Position numbers and translations under genes: made by a program. Shown in pieces: positions 9,466 to 18,286 of a DNA stretch of 64,000 nt. A model generated the notes under the pieces. The model saw only the letters and a list, made by a program, of their open reading frames with translations. It did no database searches and had not been told where the DNA came from. The stretch comes from Anaerolineaceae bacterium (lineage in GTDB: Bacteria > Chloroflexota > Anaerolineae > Anaerolineales > Anaerolineaceae): NCBI GenBank assembly GCA_016841525.1, contig JAENYZ010000003.1, positions 372,001 to 436,000 of the forward strand, in the 5' to 3' direction. Position 1 is the stretch's first letter. Each line of letters starts with the position of its first letter.

Positions 9466-10709
9466 TGGAGTACCTTTTTGACAGCCTCCAGGCTGGGTTC
9501 AATCACCGGTGCATTCTTAACAGCTTGCATGGCGGCTTTGACATCCTTGAGACCGCTGCCTGTGCTTAGTACCAAAACCGGGTCCTCTGGCTGGACAATG
9601 CCTTCCTCAAGGGCTTTAACCAAACCGGCATAAGCTGTTGATGCTGCAGGTTCGGCAAAGATTCCTACCTGTCCGAGTTCAGCAATTGCTTCGAGGATTG
9701 CGCTGTCAGGTACGGTGACATAAGTGCCGCCAGTGTCCCTCGCAGCCCTGATGGCACGGACGCCATCCCGGGGCAGGTCAACGGAGATGCTGTCCGCCAG
9801 TGTGGTTGCTTGAACGGGTTTGATATTTTCGTCTCCCCGATGGAAGGTGTTGGCAATTGCAGCCGACCCTTCTGACTGAACGCCAATAATGCGGGGCATG
9901 TTTGGCAGCCAGCCCAGGGCATGCAGGTCTTTGAAGCCTTTGTGGACACCGGAGATAATATTCCCGTCACCAACCGGAATGAAGATCGTTAGTGGTTTCT
10001 CGGTTTCAGGAAGCCCTCGAATGACCTGTTCCCATATTTCGAAGGCAGCTGTCTTCTTGCCTTCGGCGGTGAAAGGGTTGTAACCGGTATTGCGGTTATA
10101 CCAGCCGAAATTTAGTGTAGCTTCAATACTGAGATCAAACGCCTGGTCGTAGTTGCCGTCTACCAGGAGCACTTGCGCACCAAAGACGATCAATTGGGCA
10201 ATTTTGGCGGGTGGGGCGGTTTTTGGCGCAAAGATCACAGCCTTTGCACCGATGGCTGCAGCCATGCCTGCCAGTGCTGCACCTGCGTTCCCGGTGGATG
10301 CTGCCACGATCACCTCGGCATCAATTTCCTGCGCCCGAGCAACGACAATCGCGCTGGCGCGATCTTTGAAGGATGCGGTTGGATTGGGACTTTCATCCTT
10401 GATCCATAGTTGTTTTAAGCCGAGCTTTTCTGCTAATCGTTTGGGCTGGTAAACCGGCGTCCAGCCAGCCCGGTGCAAGGGTGTGGCAAAGCCGCCCGGG
10501 TCTTCCACGGGGAGCAAGTTTATGTAACGCCATAGCGATGCTTCAGGGATATCCATAAACTTATCCGGGGTAAGGTTTTTGCTCAATGCTGCGTAATCAA
10601 GGATCACGTTCAAATTTCCGCCGTCCTTGGGGCAGGTATAGGTTACTTCATCAGGGCTGTAGTTCACCCCGCAGATTGAACATTCATAGTGAGAAAATTT
10701 TTGTTTCAT
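9462..10709 (-). CDS. thrC: Threonine synthase-type PLP enzyme
   Basis: A protein of 415 residues from the ATG at 10709; a TTG 12 nt upstream is also in frame. An N-terminal zinc-ribbon-like segment has C10, C13 and C26. The PLP lysine is K115 in TASFKDRAS, followed by [12 protein letters not shown] and the loop [11 protein letters not shown]. The family converts O-phosphohomoserine to threonine. Placed beside carbamate kinase and carbamoyltransferases, it could instead act on a catabolic intermediate, so the exact reaction is inferred. Confidence 0.8.
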   Translation of the reverse strand: MKQKFSHYECSICGVNYSPDEVTYTCPKDGGNLNVILDYAALSKNLTPDKFMDIPEASLWRYINLLPVEDPGGFATPLHRAGWTPVYQPKRLAEKLGLKQLWIKDESPNPTASFKDRASAIVVARAQEIDAEVIVAASTGNAGAALAGMAAAIGAKAVIFAPKTAPPAKIAQLIVFGAQVLLVDGNYDQAFDLSIEATLNFGWYNRNTGYNPFTAEGKKTAAFEIWEQVIRGLPETEKPLTIFIPVGDGNIISGVHKGFKDLHALGWLPNMPRIIGVQSEGSAAIANTFHRGDENIKPVQATTLADSISVDLPRDGVRAIRAARDTGGTYVTVPDSAILEAIAELGQVGIFAEPAASTAYAGLVKALEEGIVQPEDPVLVLSTGSGLKDVKAAMQAVKNAPVIEPSLEAVKKVLQ

Positions 10710-10746
10710 ATGACTTCCCAACCATAGATTTTGATTTTGTAAAGAT

Positions 10747-10779
10747 AAAGGGCTGCTAAATCTACAACAGCAGCCCTTT
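10747..10779 (-). terminator. Hairpin between carbamate kinase and thrC-type genes
   Basis: AAAGGGCTGCT (10747-10757) and AGCAGCCCTTT (10769-10779) make a perfect 11-bp stem with an 11-nt loop. Read on the minus strand it follows the carbamate kinase stop and is followed by ATCTTTAC, not a clean T run. It may attenuate or partly end the upstream transcript. Confidence 0.5.
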
Positions 10780-10793
10780 GGGTGATTAAATAT

Positions 10794-11741
10794 TTACGGG
10801 AGAATCCATGTGCCGGTTTTGCCGTCAAGGGCTTCACCAATATGCTCTGGATCGGTAATCAGGGCTTTTTTGCCGCCGTTTTCAAGATACTGGATAATGG
10901 CCTGAACCTTGGGGAGCATGCTGCCAGGGGCAAAATGACCTTCTTCAATATATTGTTTCGCTTCAGCAACCGTCATTTCGTCCAAAAATGTCTGGTTGGG
11001 TTTATTGAAATTGAGTGCAACTTTTTCAACCGCTGTGCTGATGACAAACAGGTCGGCACCGATCATCTTTGCCAGGAGGGCTGACCCGAAGTCTTTGTCA
11101 ATAACAGCTTCAATGCCGATCAAATCGCCGTTTTCGTCTTCGATAACGGGAATGCCGCCGCCGCCAACACCAACTGCGCTGAAACCTGCGTTCAGCAAAT
11201 TGTGAATAGCTTCAGCTTCCACAATCCTGATCGGCCTGGGGGAAGGCACCACACGACGCCAACCGCGGCCTGCGTCTTCAACCACTGTCCACCCATCTTT
11301 TTCAGCGCGGTATTTAGCATCTGCTTCGTCCATAAAAGACCCAATGGGTTTTGAGGGTTTTTGGAAGGCTGGGTCGTTCTTGTCCACAACGGTCTGGGTG
11401 ACCACGGTGGCTGCAACCTTATCGATCCCGCGGCTCCTGAATTCATTATAAAGGGCTTGCTGGAACATATACCCGATGGACCCCTGGCTGTCTGCACCGC
11501 AGAAATCCAGCGGTACTTCATGAAGTTCATGTTTTGCCAGCTCTGAACGCCGGAGGATGAAACCAACCTGGGGACCATTGCCGTGGGAAATGGCGACATC
11601 CCAGCCTTTTTCAATCATGTCCACAATGTGTTTCATTGTGTCCTTGGCGCAATCGTACTGGTCCTGAACGGTTTGATGTGCTTTATCTTTGATTAATGCG
11701 TTGCCGCCAACTGCAACAACGGCTATTCCTTTTTTCTCCAT
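10794..11741 (-). CDS. arcC: Carbamate kinase
   Basis: A 315-residue member of the amino-acid kinase family. VVAVGGNALI near the N-terminus, ISHGNGPQVG, and AVGVGGGGIPV are the carbamate kinase landmarks. It transfers phosphate from carbamoyl phosphate to ADP, giving ATP, CO2 and ammonia. It lies directly downstream of a YgeW-type carbamoyltransferase. The pair would make energy from a carbamoylated breakdown product, as in the arginine deiminase and ureide pathways. Confidence 0.95.
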   Translation of the reverse strand: MEKKGIAVVAVGGNALIKDKAHQTVQDQYDCAKDTMKHIVDMIEKGWDVAISHGNGPQVGFILRRSELAKHELHEVPLDFCGADSQGSIGYMFQQALYNEFRSRGIDKVAATVVTQTVVDKNDPAFQKPSKPIGSFMDEADAKYRAEKDGWTVVEDAGRGWRRVVPSPRPIRIVEAEAIHNLLNAGFSAVGVGGGGIPVIEDENGDLIGIEAVIDKDFGSALLAKMIGADLFVISTAVEKVALNFNKPNQTFLDEMTVAEAKQYIEEGHFAPGSMLPKVQAIIQYLENGGKKALITDPEHIGEALDGKTGTWILP

Positions 11742-11774
11742 ACTTTTAAAATCTCCTTCAAAATATAAATGGGT

Positions 11775-12755
11775 TTACGCCATGGTCAAAGCCATGACAG
11801 CTTTTTGTGCGTGCAGACGATTTTCTGCTTCGTCAAAGACGACAGAATGCGGTCCATCCATCACACCATCGGTCACCTCGATATTGCGGTCTGCTGGTAA
11901 GGGGTGCATATAAATGGCATCATCTTTTGCCAGAGCCATCTTACGCTCATCGGTGATCCAGCTCTCATACTTTTGTGTGACCTTTTTGATTTGATCTGCG
12001 CCTTCGGTTGTGACCAGGGGACCCCAGGATTTCGCATAAACGATGTCGGCATCCTTGAAGCCTTCTTCCATGCTGTCCACAACCTCAAAGCCGGTTTTAT
12101 ACTTGCGTGCTTGTTCACGTGCCTGGTCCATGATTTCGGGCATGAGTTCAAACTCGGGCGGGTGTGCTAATGTGACGTCCAGGCCAAAGCGGGGCATTTG
12201 CAAAATAAGAGATTGAGGAACGGAGATCGGTTTTGCATAGGAAGCTGCGTAAGCCCAGGAAACAACGATTTTCTTGCCGCGCAGATTTCTGCCTTTCTTT
12301 TCCCAGATTGTCATCAGGTCAGCAAGGCATTGATGTGGGTGATAGTAATCGTCTTGCATGTTTAGAATCGGCACACGAGAAGCACTGGCAACCAGGTTGA
12401 GATAACGGTTGCCGATGCCCCAGTCGCAGTGTCGGATGGCAATGCCGTCGAAATAACGCCCGAGGATCTCGCCGATTTCTTTTTCGGTATCGCCGTGCGA
12501 AATTTGGGTGGATTTTGATTCAATGAAAGCAGCATGGCCGCCTAACTGCGCCATCCCTGCTTCAAAACTGCAGCGTGTGCGTGTGCTTGAGAAAAAGAAC
12601 AACATACCCAGAACTTTGTCCCTCAAATAGGCATGGGGTTGTCCCATAGCACGTTTCATTTTCATATCGAAAGCGACGTCAAGAACTGTTTCGACTTCTT
12701 CTTTGCTGAAGTCCAGGTCACTGATCAGGTCGCGTCCTCGTAAACCGGTAATCAT
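11775..12755 (-). CDS. ygeW: YgeW-type carbamoyltransferase
   Basis: A 326-residue transcarbamoylase. The carbamoyl-phosphate loop is SSTRTR (residues 56-61) and HPHQCLADLMTIW is the conserved HPxQ block. ESKSTQISHGDTEKEI closely follows the corresponding YgeW segment. YgeW is a knotted transcarbamoylase of the bacterial purine/urate-degradation clusters; its natural substrate is not firmly established. The fairly short length (E. coli protein is about 396) is worth noting. AAAGGAG lies upstream of the ATG. Confidence 0.82.
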   Translation of the reverse strand: MITGLRGRDLISDLDFSKEEVETVLDVAFDMKMKRAMGQPHAYLRDKVLGMLFFFSSTRTRCSFEAGMAQLGGHAAFIESKSTQISHGDTEKEIGEILGRYFDGIAIRHCDWGIGNRYLNLVASASRVPILNMQDDYYHPHQCLADLMTIWEKKGRNLRGKKIVVSWAYAASYAKPISVPQSLILQMPRFGLDVTLAHPPEFELMPEIMDQAREQARKYKTGFEVVDSMEEGFKDADIVYAKSWGPLVTTEGADQIKKVTQKYESWITDERKMALAKDDAIYMHPLPADRNIEVTDGVMDGPHSVVFDEAENRLHAQKAVMALTMA

Positions 12756-12776
12756 AAGTATCTCCTTTTGTTTTTC

Positions 12777-12805
12777 AGGCCGCTGCCAAATCTTGGCAGC
12801 GGCCT
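12777..12805. repeat. Strong hairpin between the two carbamoyltransferase genes
   Basis: AGGCCGCTGCCAA (12777-12789) and TTGGCAGCGGCCT (12793-12805) form a perfect 13-bp stem with a 3-nt loop. In the transcript direction (minus) no T run follows. It may act as an RNA stability or processing element rather than a terminator. Confidence 0.6.
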
Positions 12806-12824
12806 TGTGTTTGAATTTTTTAGA

Positions 12825-13778
12825 TTACTCTGTTGCGCCAAGAACCAGGGCTAAGAGTGCCATTCGCATGACAACACCATTGAAAGCTTCCTGCCAGTAG
12901 CGTGACCATTTGGTGATGTCGACATCTGGAGGAATCTCATCCATTCGGGGCAGCGAGTGCAGCAGGATGGCATCTGATTTAGCTTTATTGGCGAGCAGAT
13001 CACGGGTGATCTTGTAGTTTGCAGGGGTCATGCCCACATCGCCATCTCGCTCATCACGGGATTTGGTGTAGTCAGGCTGGACCACAGGTTCAACGAGGAT
13101 CACATCAGCATCGGCGATGGCTTTTTCAACATGATCAGCAACTTTGTAGTCTAAACTGTATTTATCGAGTTCCTTCTTGAAATCATCTGTCAGGGACATC
13201 TCTGGCGGTGATACGAAGGTAATCGGGCAGTCAAACTGGCTCAGTCCAAACGCCAGCGAATGCATCGTGCGCATGCGCATATCGCCAACCGCCAGCCATT
13301 TCAGTCCATCAATGCGGCCTTTTTCACGGTATACGGTGTAGAGGTCTGTCAGGATCTGGGTAGGATGTTCTCCCCAGCCGTCGCCGCCGTTGATCACGGG
13401 GATGCTTGCCCATTTTGCAGCTTCGTGCGGTGCGCCCTGCTGGAAGTGGCGCATAACAATAACATCGCCGTAGAATTCAAGCATTTTGACGGTGTCTTTG
13501 ATTGATTCCTGGTAAAAGTCACCGGCGCGGGTCATTTTGGCATCCGCAAAACCGGTCACCTGTCCACCCAGGCGGATCATGCCGGCTTCATGTGCCAGGC
13601 GGGTGCGGGTGCTGGGTTGATAGAAGGCGGTTACAAGGGTCTTGCCTTTGAGCAAGTCTGCATTTTGCCGATTTCTGGCAATAGGCTCAAGTTGTTCTGC
13701 AATTTCGAAAACCCGGAAGAATTCGTTCCGTTCGAAATCTTTTAATGAAAGTATGTCACGACCAAGAAAACTACGCAT
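12825..13778 (-). CDS. pyrB: Aspartate carbamoyltransferase-type enzyme
   Basis: A protein of 317 residues from the ATG at 13778, chosen because AAGGAG lies 10 nt upstream; an in-frame start 39 nt further up lacks one. PSTRTR (residues 55-60) binds carbamoyl phosphate, and the blocks DMRMRTMHSLAFGLS and LHSLPRMDEIPPDVD are typical of PyrB. The family makes carbamoyl aspartate. There is no PyrI regulatory chain nearby. In this cluster it may serve catabolism rather than pyrimidine synthesis; that is inference. Confidence 0.82.
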   Translation of the reverse strand: MRSFLGRDILSLKDFERNEFFRVFEIAEQLEPIARNRQNADLLKGKTLVTAFYQPSTRTRLAHEAGMIRLGGQVTGFADAKMTRAGDFYQESIKDTVKMLEFYGDVIVMRHFQQGAPHEAAKWASIPVINGGDGWGEHPTQILTDLYTVYREKGRIDGLKWLAVGDMRMRTMHSLAFGLSQFDCPITFVSPPEMSLTDDFKKELDKYSLDYKVADHVEKAIADADVILVEPVVQPDYTKSRDERDGDVGMTPANYKITRDLLANKAKSDAILLHSLPRMDEIPPDVDITKWSRYWQEAFNGVVMRMALLALVLGATE

Positions 13779-13824
13779 TTTTAAGATACTCCTTTTGATA
13801 GATAGGTTGGTTAACAAATATAGC

Positions 13825-13846
13825 GTGTCAATTTATGAATTGACAC
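13825..13846. promoter_or_regulatory. Palindrome at the gntR 3' end, upstream of pyrB-type gene
   Basis: GTGTCAATT (13825-13833) and AATTGACAC (13838-13846) form a perfect 9-bp dyad with a 4-nt centre. It overlaps the end of the regulator gene and lies about 50 nt before the next start, without a T run. An internal operator is possible; its inner part differs from the operators at 16033-16058. Confidence 0.4.
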
Positions 13847-14564
13847 CGCCTATTTTACGAATGATATGCAGGCGGAAATTGCCTGGTAAAAAATAACTGT
13901 GTGACAGGTCCACGGGAGCACCTTCGCGATCATATAAAATTGCGTTGAGCAGCAGGAGGGTGTCACCGCGTTGAACATCGAGTGCTTTGGCGACTTCGCT
14001 GGGTGCATGGGTGGCGCTGATCTCTGTTTCAGAAATTGCCAGCGGTGGTTCACCATTTGTGATTAGCAGGTCAAGCACTGATCCGGTAAATTTATTCTTA
14101 AGGACATCCGGAGAAAGAATCCCTTCTGGTAATATGTCAATCAAGTATGCCACGGGGGCATTGTCTGTTAGAATGACCCTGTTGATTTGGAGCAAGGGGG
14201 TGTTAGGGGCAACATTTAATTTTTCAGCCTGCCCTGGAGTCGCTTTGATGTGAGAGATTGCCAAATCACCCATGGTGACCTCCAGGCCAATTTTTTCCGC
14301 CTGGGTTTCAATGCTTTCCAAGACTTCGAGACCAGATTCAATCACCTGGGATGGACCATGGACAAAGGTACCCAAACCTTGCCGACGCCTGAGGAGGCCC
14401 TGACTTTCAAATGTGCGCATCGCTTCGCGCAGTGTTGCCCGAGAAACGCCAAGGTTCTTAGCAAGTTCTGGTTCAGAGGGAAGTTTTGTCCCCCTGGGGG
14501 CGTCATGAATGATGTCACTCAGATCATTTTGCAAGCGTTGATAGGTTGAAATTGTATCGGTCAT
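13833..14564 (-). CDS. GntR family regulator, HutC/UTRA type
   Basis: A 243-residue protein. The winged helix (about 5-75) contains [24 protein letters not shown] with the wing [10 protein letters not shown]. The C-terminal part (about 95-240) has the UTRA ligand-binding pattern, including a conserved block ending in [10 protein letters not shown]. It is second in the operon, 9 nt after the deaminase gene, and is the natural candidate to bind the two palindromes ahead of that gene. The ligand is probably a pathway nucleobase or derivative (inference). Confidence 0.9.
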   Translation of the reverse strand: MTDTISTYQRLQNDLSDIIHDAPRGTKLPSEPELAKNLGVSRATLREAMRTFESQGLLRRRQGLGTFVHGPSQVIESGLEVLESIETQAEKIGLEVTMGDLAISHIKATPGQAEKLNVAPNTPLLQINRVILTDNAPVAYLIDILPEGILSPDVLKNKFTGSVLDLLITNGEPPLAISETEISATHAPSEVAKALDVQRGDTLLLLNAILYDREGAPVDLSHSYFLPGNFRLHIIRKIGGVNS

Positions 14565-14573
14565 TCCTGGTAA

Positions 14574-15959
14574 TTATCCGTTCAGTAATCTCTCTGCGGC
14601 TTGATTGTGCTTTTTGATAAGCTGATCAACATCCAGATTGGTCATTTGCCCATCTTTAACAATGATTTTGCCGCCAACGATGTTCAGATCTACTTTTTGT
14701 GGAGAACAGAACAATGCTGCTGCCACCGGGTCATGCAGGGCGCCAGCATAATCCACACGGTTGAGGTTGATGGCAATCAAATCGGCGCAATTACCGACTT
14801 CCAAAGAGCCGATGTCCTCACGCCCCAAGACGCGGGCACCGCCTCGGGTTGCCATCTCGAGGGCTTGACGCGCACTCATCAGCGGCGGTGCGTCTTCATT
14901 AGAACGTGATGCACCGCTCAAGCCGGCACCGACCCGTGAGAGGAGCATTGCCAGGCGCGCTTCACCGAGCAGGTGAGAACTGTCGTTGCTGGCAGAGCCG
15001 TCCACGCCAATCCCTACATCGACGCCCTTTGAGAGCATCTCAAGGATGGGGGCAATCCCAGAGCCCAGGCGCATATTGGACCCGGGGCAATGGGCAACGC
15101 CGCAGCCTGTATCTGCATAAAGCTGGATCTCGTCGTGGTTAACGTGCACGCTGTGGGCGAACCAAACATCCTTCCCGATCCAATTCACCTCTTGCATGTA
15201 GGCAACGGGGCGATGGCCAAACATATCGATGCAAAAATCCTCCTCGTCCTGGGTTTCTGCAAGGTGGGTGTGCAGTTGCACACCGTATTCCCGTGCCAAA
15301 TCTGCTGACTGGCGCATCAATTCTGTGGTCACGCTGAAGGGTGAACAGGGCGCCAGGACAATTTGCACTATTGAACCGGGTTTGGGGTCGTGATAGGTTT
15401 CAATCAGTCGCTGGCTGTCTTTGAGGATGTGCTCTTCGGTGTCAACCACGCTGTCAGGCGGCAAACCGCCCTTTGACTGCCCCAGGCTCATTGAGCCGCG
15501 GGAGGCATGCAATCGCAAGCCCACTTCGGCGGCAGCATGAATTTCATCGTCTAATTTTGAGCCATTGGGGAATAAATACAGGTGGTCAGAAGCGGTGGTG
15601 CAGCCTGAAAGTGCTAATTCTGTTAATGCAGTTTGGGTTGAGATACGGATGTCCTCGGGGGTCATCCGTGCCCAAATGGGATAAAGGGTTACCAGCCAGT
15701 TGAACAGGTTGGCATCCTGTGCTTTTGGCACCGCACGTGTCAGTGTCTGGTAAAAATGGTGATGGGTGTTGACCAGACCCGGAAAAACGATGTGACCCTT
15801 CAGGTCCAGAACCTGATCAGCATTATTTGGCAGGTCCTTTTCTTCCCCGATTGCCTGGATAAAACCGTCCTTAATAAATAACGCAGAATTTTTAAGCTCG
15901 CGACGCTGGTCGTCCATGGTGACCAGTAACTCGATGTTTTTTAGTAATAAGGTAGACAT
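14574..15959 (-). CDS. 8-oxoguanine deaminase / SsnA-type amidohydrolase
   Basis: A 461-residue amidohydrolase of the TRZ/ATZ group. Metal ligands appear as H66-H68 in NTHHHFYQ, then LHTHLAET, FAHSVHV and GIGVDGSASND. The segments CTTASDHLYLFP and RGSMSLGQSKGGLPPD match what is known of 8-oxoguanine deaminases, which yield urate and ammonia. SsnA of E. coli is the related protein in the urate cluster. First gene of the operon, behind a strong promoter with two operators; GGAGGG lies just before the ATG. Confidence 0.85.
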   Translation of the reverse strand: MSTLLLKNIELLVTMDDQRRELKNSALFIKDGFIQAIGEEKDLPNNADQVLDLKGHIVFPGLVNTHHHFYQTLTRAVPKAQDANLFNWLVTLYPIWARMTPEDIRISTQTALTELALSGCTTASDHLYLFPNGSKLDDEIHAAAEVGLRLHASRGSMSLGQSKGGLPPDSVVDTEEHILKDSQRLIETYHDPKPGSIVQIVLAPCSPFSVTTELMRQSADLAREYGVQLHTHLAETQDEEDFCIDMFGHRPVAYMQEVNWIGKDVWFAHSVHVNHDEIQLYADTGCGVAHCPGSNMRLGSGIAPILEMLSKGVDVGIGVDGSASNDSSHLLGEARLAMLLSRVGAGLSGASRSNEDAPPLMSARQALEMATRGGARVLGREDIGSLEVGNCADLIAINLNRVDYAGALHDPVAAALFCSPQKVDLNIVGGKIIVKDGQMTNLDVDQLIKKHNQAAERLLNG

Positions 15960-16003
15960 AGCCCTCCACCCGGGTGGTGAGATTTAAAGGAAAATGCTTA
16001 ATA

Positions 16004-16032
16004 ATTTTAACGATAAATATTCCGCTTGTCAA
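16004..16032 (-). promoter_or_regulatory. Sigma-70 type promoter of the deaminase operon
   Basis: On the minus strand TTGACA (16027-16032) is separated by exactly 17 nt from TAAAAT (16004-16009). The -35 is consensus and the -10 is close to it. Transcription would start near 15997, about 38 nt before the deaminase ATG. Confidence 0.75.
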
Positions 16033-16058
16033 TTGTCAGACAAATTATTGTCAGACAA
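16033..16058. promoter_or_regulatory. Twin palindromic operators abutting the -35 box
   Basis: Two identical 11-bp palindromes TTGTCAGACAA sit at 16033-16043 and 16048-16058, 15 bp centre to centre, the first touching the -35 box. Each fits the TNGTNNNACNA form known for many GntR-family sites. The encoded GntR/UTRA protein two genes in is the obvious ligand-controlled binder. Position upstream of -35 permits activation as well as repression. Confidence 0.7.
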
Positions 16059-16106
16059 ATTATTGAATTTTGCAAGATATTGTGAAAAAATATGAAATTG
16101 TTGATT

Positions 16107-16886
16107 TTAAGCCAAAAACGCCTGCTTGAGCAGCCAGAGCCCACTCCCCAATCCGAGGGCGGTGACTCCTGCATTTAAGAAGGTGTCAGCCTGTGATTTG
16201 CTGGTTATTCCCCCATTCACAATCAGCGGAAAACCGGCATCCAGGAGCTCACGGGAGGCATGCAGCATGGTCGGGAATATGCCTGTCCCATACAAGCGTC
16301 CGGTGATCAAATTGCCCGCTTCGTTTGGCAGGGTGCCGCGTGGTTCGACCAAATGGACTGCTGTGGGGCTCAACTCAAGCAGGGTTTCTCTCAAAGTGGG
16401 GATTTGTTCAGGGCTCACACTAGGGATGGCGGGCAGTTCGCCCACCGCAGCCTCCATGAGTGCGCGCAGGGTGTCCGGGTCACAATCGGGCGGCAGCCCA
16501 AGCTCCACTGCCATCACATTTTCCAGGCCCTCCAGCTTGCGTATCATTTCCGTCAGAGATCCAGGGTCTTCAACCAGCAGGTGAACGATGATCGGCAGGG
16601 GTGCCCCTGCCCAGGCGTGTTTATATCGAGAAATTGTCCGGGTGATTCCGGGGTTGGGCAAACCCGTGTGTAATAAGAAACCTCCCGGGAAGGATATGCA
16701 GGCTCGATTGGAAGCAGGTTGCCGCGGTCTGCGGCTGATGGGATGGGTGATGAAGGCACCTAAATTGGAAATAATGGGCATCTTATGTGGATCTGGTGCA
16801 ATGCCCAGCGTACCGGCGCTGTTCACAAAGGGTTTTGAAAAGAATATATCCCGTTTATGGATGGGGGCATCTTCATTGAGCCACAT
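16107..16886 (-). CDS. PyrD-like dihydroorotate dehydrogenase family protein
   Basis: A 259-residue TIM-barrel FMN protein. KPFVNSAGTLG, GLPNPGI, and the C-terminal block LIVNGGITSKSQADTFLNAG with ALGLGSGLW are those of class 1B PyrD. It is about 50 residues shorter than usual and the expected NLSCPN-type segment is replaced by LGLPPDC, so orotate chemistry is doubtful. It overlaps the upstream PyrK-like gene by 14 nt. A role as a related flavin oxidoreductase of nucleobase breakdown is possible (inference). Confidence 0.75.
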   Translation of the reverse strand: MWLNEDAPIHKRDIFFSKPFVNSAGTLGIAPDPHKMPIISNLGAFITHPISRRPRQPASNRACISFPGGFLLHTGLPNPGITRTISRYKHAWAGAPLPIIVHLLVEDPGSLTEMIRKLEGLENVMAVELGLPPDCDPDTLRALMEAAVGELPAIPSVSPEQIPTLRETLLELSPTAVHLVEPRGTLPNEAGNLITGRLYGTGIFPTMLHASRELLDAGFPLIVNGGITSKSQADTFLNAGVTALGLGSGLWLLKQAFLA

Positions 16887-17562
16887 GAAACAGCTCCTTC
16901 AACTGGAATACCGGACCATCGGTGCAGGCAAGATGCCATCCTCTTGTCGTCCTGACGGCACAAACGCCGCATTCACTAATGCCCCGGCAGGGCATGTCTG
17001 TGTGAACCAGCACCTGGCCGTCGAAAGGAAGTTCTGGGATGCTCAAAAGAGAATCTAATTGGGAGAGTTTGGCAAGTTCCACGTCAACGGCTAAAAAGTC
17101 CAACCAGTCGAGATTTTCTGCCAGGGAGCCGGTGGGGGCAACCTCCACCATGATTGGTAAGCGGTGCAGGATGTCGTGGTTTTGTCCTGCGTCCCAGAAG
17201 AGGACCAGTGCCGCATTTTGCATCAAGGCTATTTTGAGTAGAGGGAGCAGACGCATGGGCGAAACGTCGAAGGGCAGCAAGCCAACCCTTCTGGCAGTGA
17301 CGGGTATGGAGAACCCCTTGCCCTGGGGAGGGAGTATGTGGATGCTGTCTCCGGGCAGCCAATTATCGGGCAGTGGACCCAGGTAAAGTCGATCATCTGA
17401 GCCGATGACACGGAACAGGTTGGTGACCAGGGGGGCGGCGGGGTCCGCATCAGGTTGGCAGGGCATATATTGCCCTGGTTGCGGCCAATATTTTTCATGG
17501 ATGTCGAAGATCCCTGAGCGTTCTTCTCCGATCTGGTTAATTTCAAGCAGTTTGGTTAGCAT
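16873..17562 (-). CDS. PyrK-like electron-transfer subunit
   Basis: A 229-residue protein resembling the FAD/[2Fe-2S] subunit of dihydroorotate dehydrogenase 1B. The C-terminal cysteine set in MPCRGISECGVCAVRTTRG and HLACTDGPVF is the PyrK cluster signature; PGQYMP near residue 32 recalls the FAD-binding start of the ferredoxin-reductase fold. The middle NAD-binding half is poorly conserved. It overlaps the PyrD-like gene by 14 nt, so the two probably form a complex. Its start overlaps the end of the transposase gene upstream. Confidence 0.72.
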   Translation of the reverse strand: MLTKLLEINQIGEERSGIFDIHEKYWPQPGQYMPCQPDADPAAPLVTNLFRVIGSDDRLYLGPLPDNWLPGDSIHILPPQGKGFSIPVTARRVGLLPFDVSPMRLLPLLKIALMQNAALVLFWDAGQNHDILHRLPIMVEVAPTGSLAENLDWLDFLAVDVELAKLSQLDSLLSIPELPFDGQVLVHTDMPCRGISECGVCAVRTTRGWHLACTDGPVFQLKELFHVAQ

Positions 17563-18148
17563 GGTTGTTTAAAAAAGATTTTTGAACAGGGTTGGATGTT
17601 TTCAGGTTTTCAAGGTCAAATTCCCAATTGATGGGGTTTGCTGCGATGTAATCGGCGATTTGTTGGTAATCATCCTCATCCCGGATGATGTGTTCGTAAT
17701 AATTCCGCTGCCAGATTTTTACTCCATCAAACAATTCAAGATCATGAGCACTTTTTGTGACAGCAGATTTGAATGACCTTACAATCACACCCATTGGTTG
17801 GGTTTTATTTTGCCGTAAGGTCTCAGCATGTTGTAGGGGCGAGGCACAAAGTGTCGAGGGACGAAGACAGTGCTGAGCCCCTACTTCCTTTAAGATGATT
17901 CCATGGAAATGGTTTGGCATGACAATGTATGAGTCAACCTCGATATAGGGGAAATGATGTGGAATTTCTTGCCATGTTTTTTCGACGATTATTCCCAAGG
18001 GATTCAACTCAATTTCACCATTAATGATTTCGCCGAAAATATTCTTTCGCTTATAACTAACAATGGTTACGAAATGATAACCTGCACTTGAATAGTCATA
18101 ACCCTTCAAACGAATGTTTTTTCGATATTGGATAGGTTGCTTATCCAT
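17543..18148 (-). CDS. REP-associated tyrosine transposase (Y1/HUH)
   Basis: A 201-residue IS200-like transposase. The HUH motif is in YIVMPNHFHGIILK and the catalytic tyrosine is in RNYYEHIIRDEDD. Single-copy, chromosomal members (RAYTs) act on REP palindromes. The frame carries a REP-like palindrome between the HUH motif and FKSAVTKSAHD, coding for about 17 extra residues (about 89-105) without breaking it. A second such palindrome lies 94 nt upstream of the start. No terminal repeats that would make it a complete IS are visible. Confidence 0.88.
   Translation of the reverse strand: MDKQPIQYRKNIRLKGYDYSSAGYHFVTIVSYKRKNIFGEIINGEIELNPLGIIVEKTWQEIPHHFPYIEVDSYIVMPNHFHGIILKEVGAQHCLRPSTLCASPLQHAETLRQNKTQPMGVIVRSFKSAVTKSAHDLELFDGVKIWQRNYYEHIIRDEDDYQQIADYIAANPINWEFDLENLKTSNPVQKSFLNNHANQTA
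17833..17884. repeat. REP-like palindrome inside the RAYT gene
   Basis: Ends GTAGGGGC (17833-17840) and GCCCCTAC (17877-17884) are inverted. The interior shares CGAGG and CGAAG with the element at 31041-31092. It is translated in frame as part of the transposase. Confidence 0.75.
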
Positions 18149-18241
18149 TAATTTCTCAACAAAAAAGATGTTTTTGTAACCATTATTCTGCCATGTTTTT
18201 AGGTGAAATTTCCAAGGTCGTTTTTTTTATCTGGTCATTTT

Positions 18242-18269
18242 GTAAGGGCTCAGCGTGCTGAGCCCCTAC
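18242..18269. repeat. REP-like palindrome, compact form
   Basis: GTAAGGGCTCAGC (18242-18254) and GCTGAGCCCCTAC (18257-18269) form a 13-bp stem with one mismatch and a 2-nt loop, between proS and the transposase gene. Confidence 0.8.
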
Positions 18270-18286
18270 GGGGTCTCTGACAATGT

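Noticed and set aside
9462-10709. Diaminopropionate ammonia-lyase (YgeX) in the urate-type cluster
   Set aside because: The N-terminal zinc-ribbon-like cysteines and the TASFKDRAS motif fit threonine synthase better.
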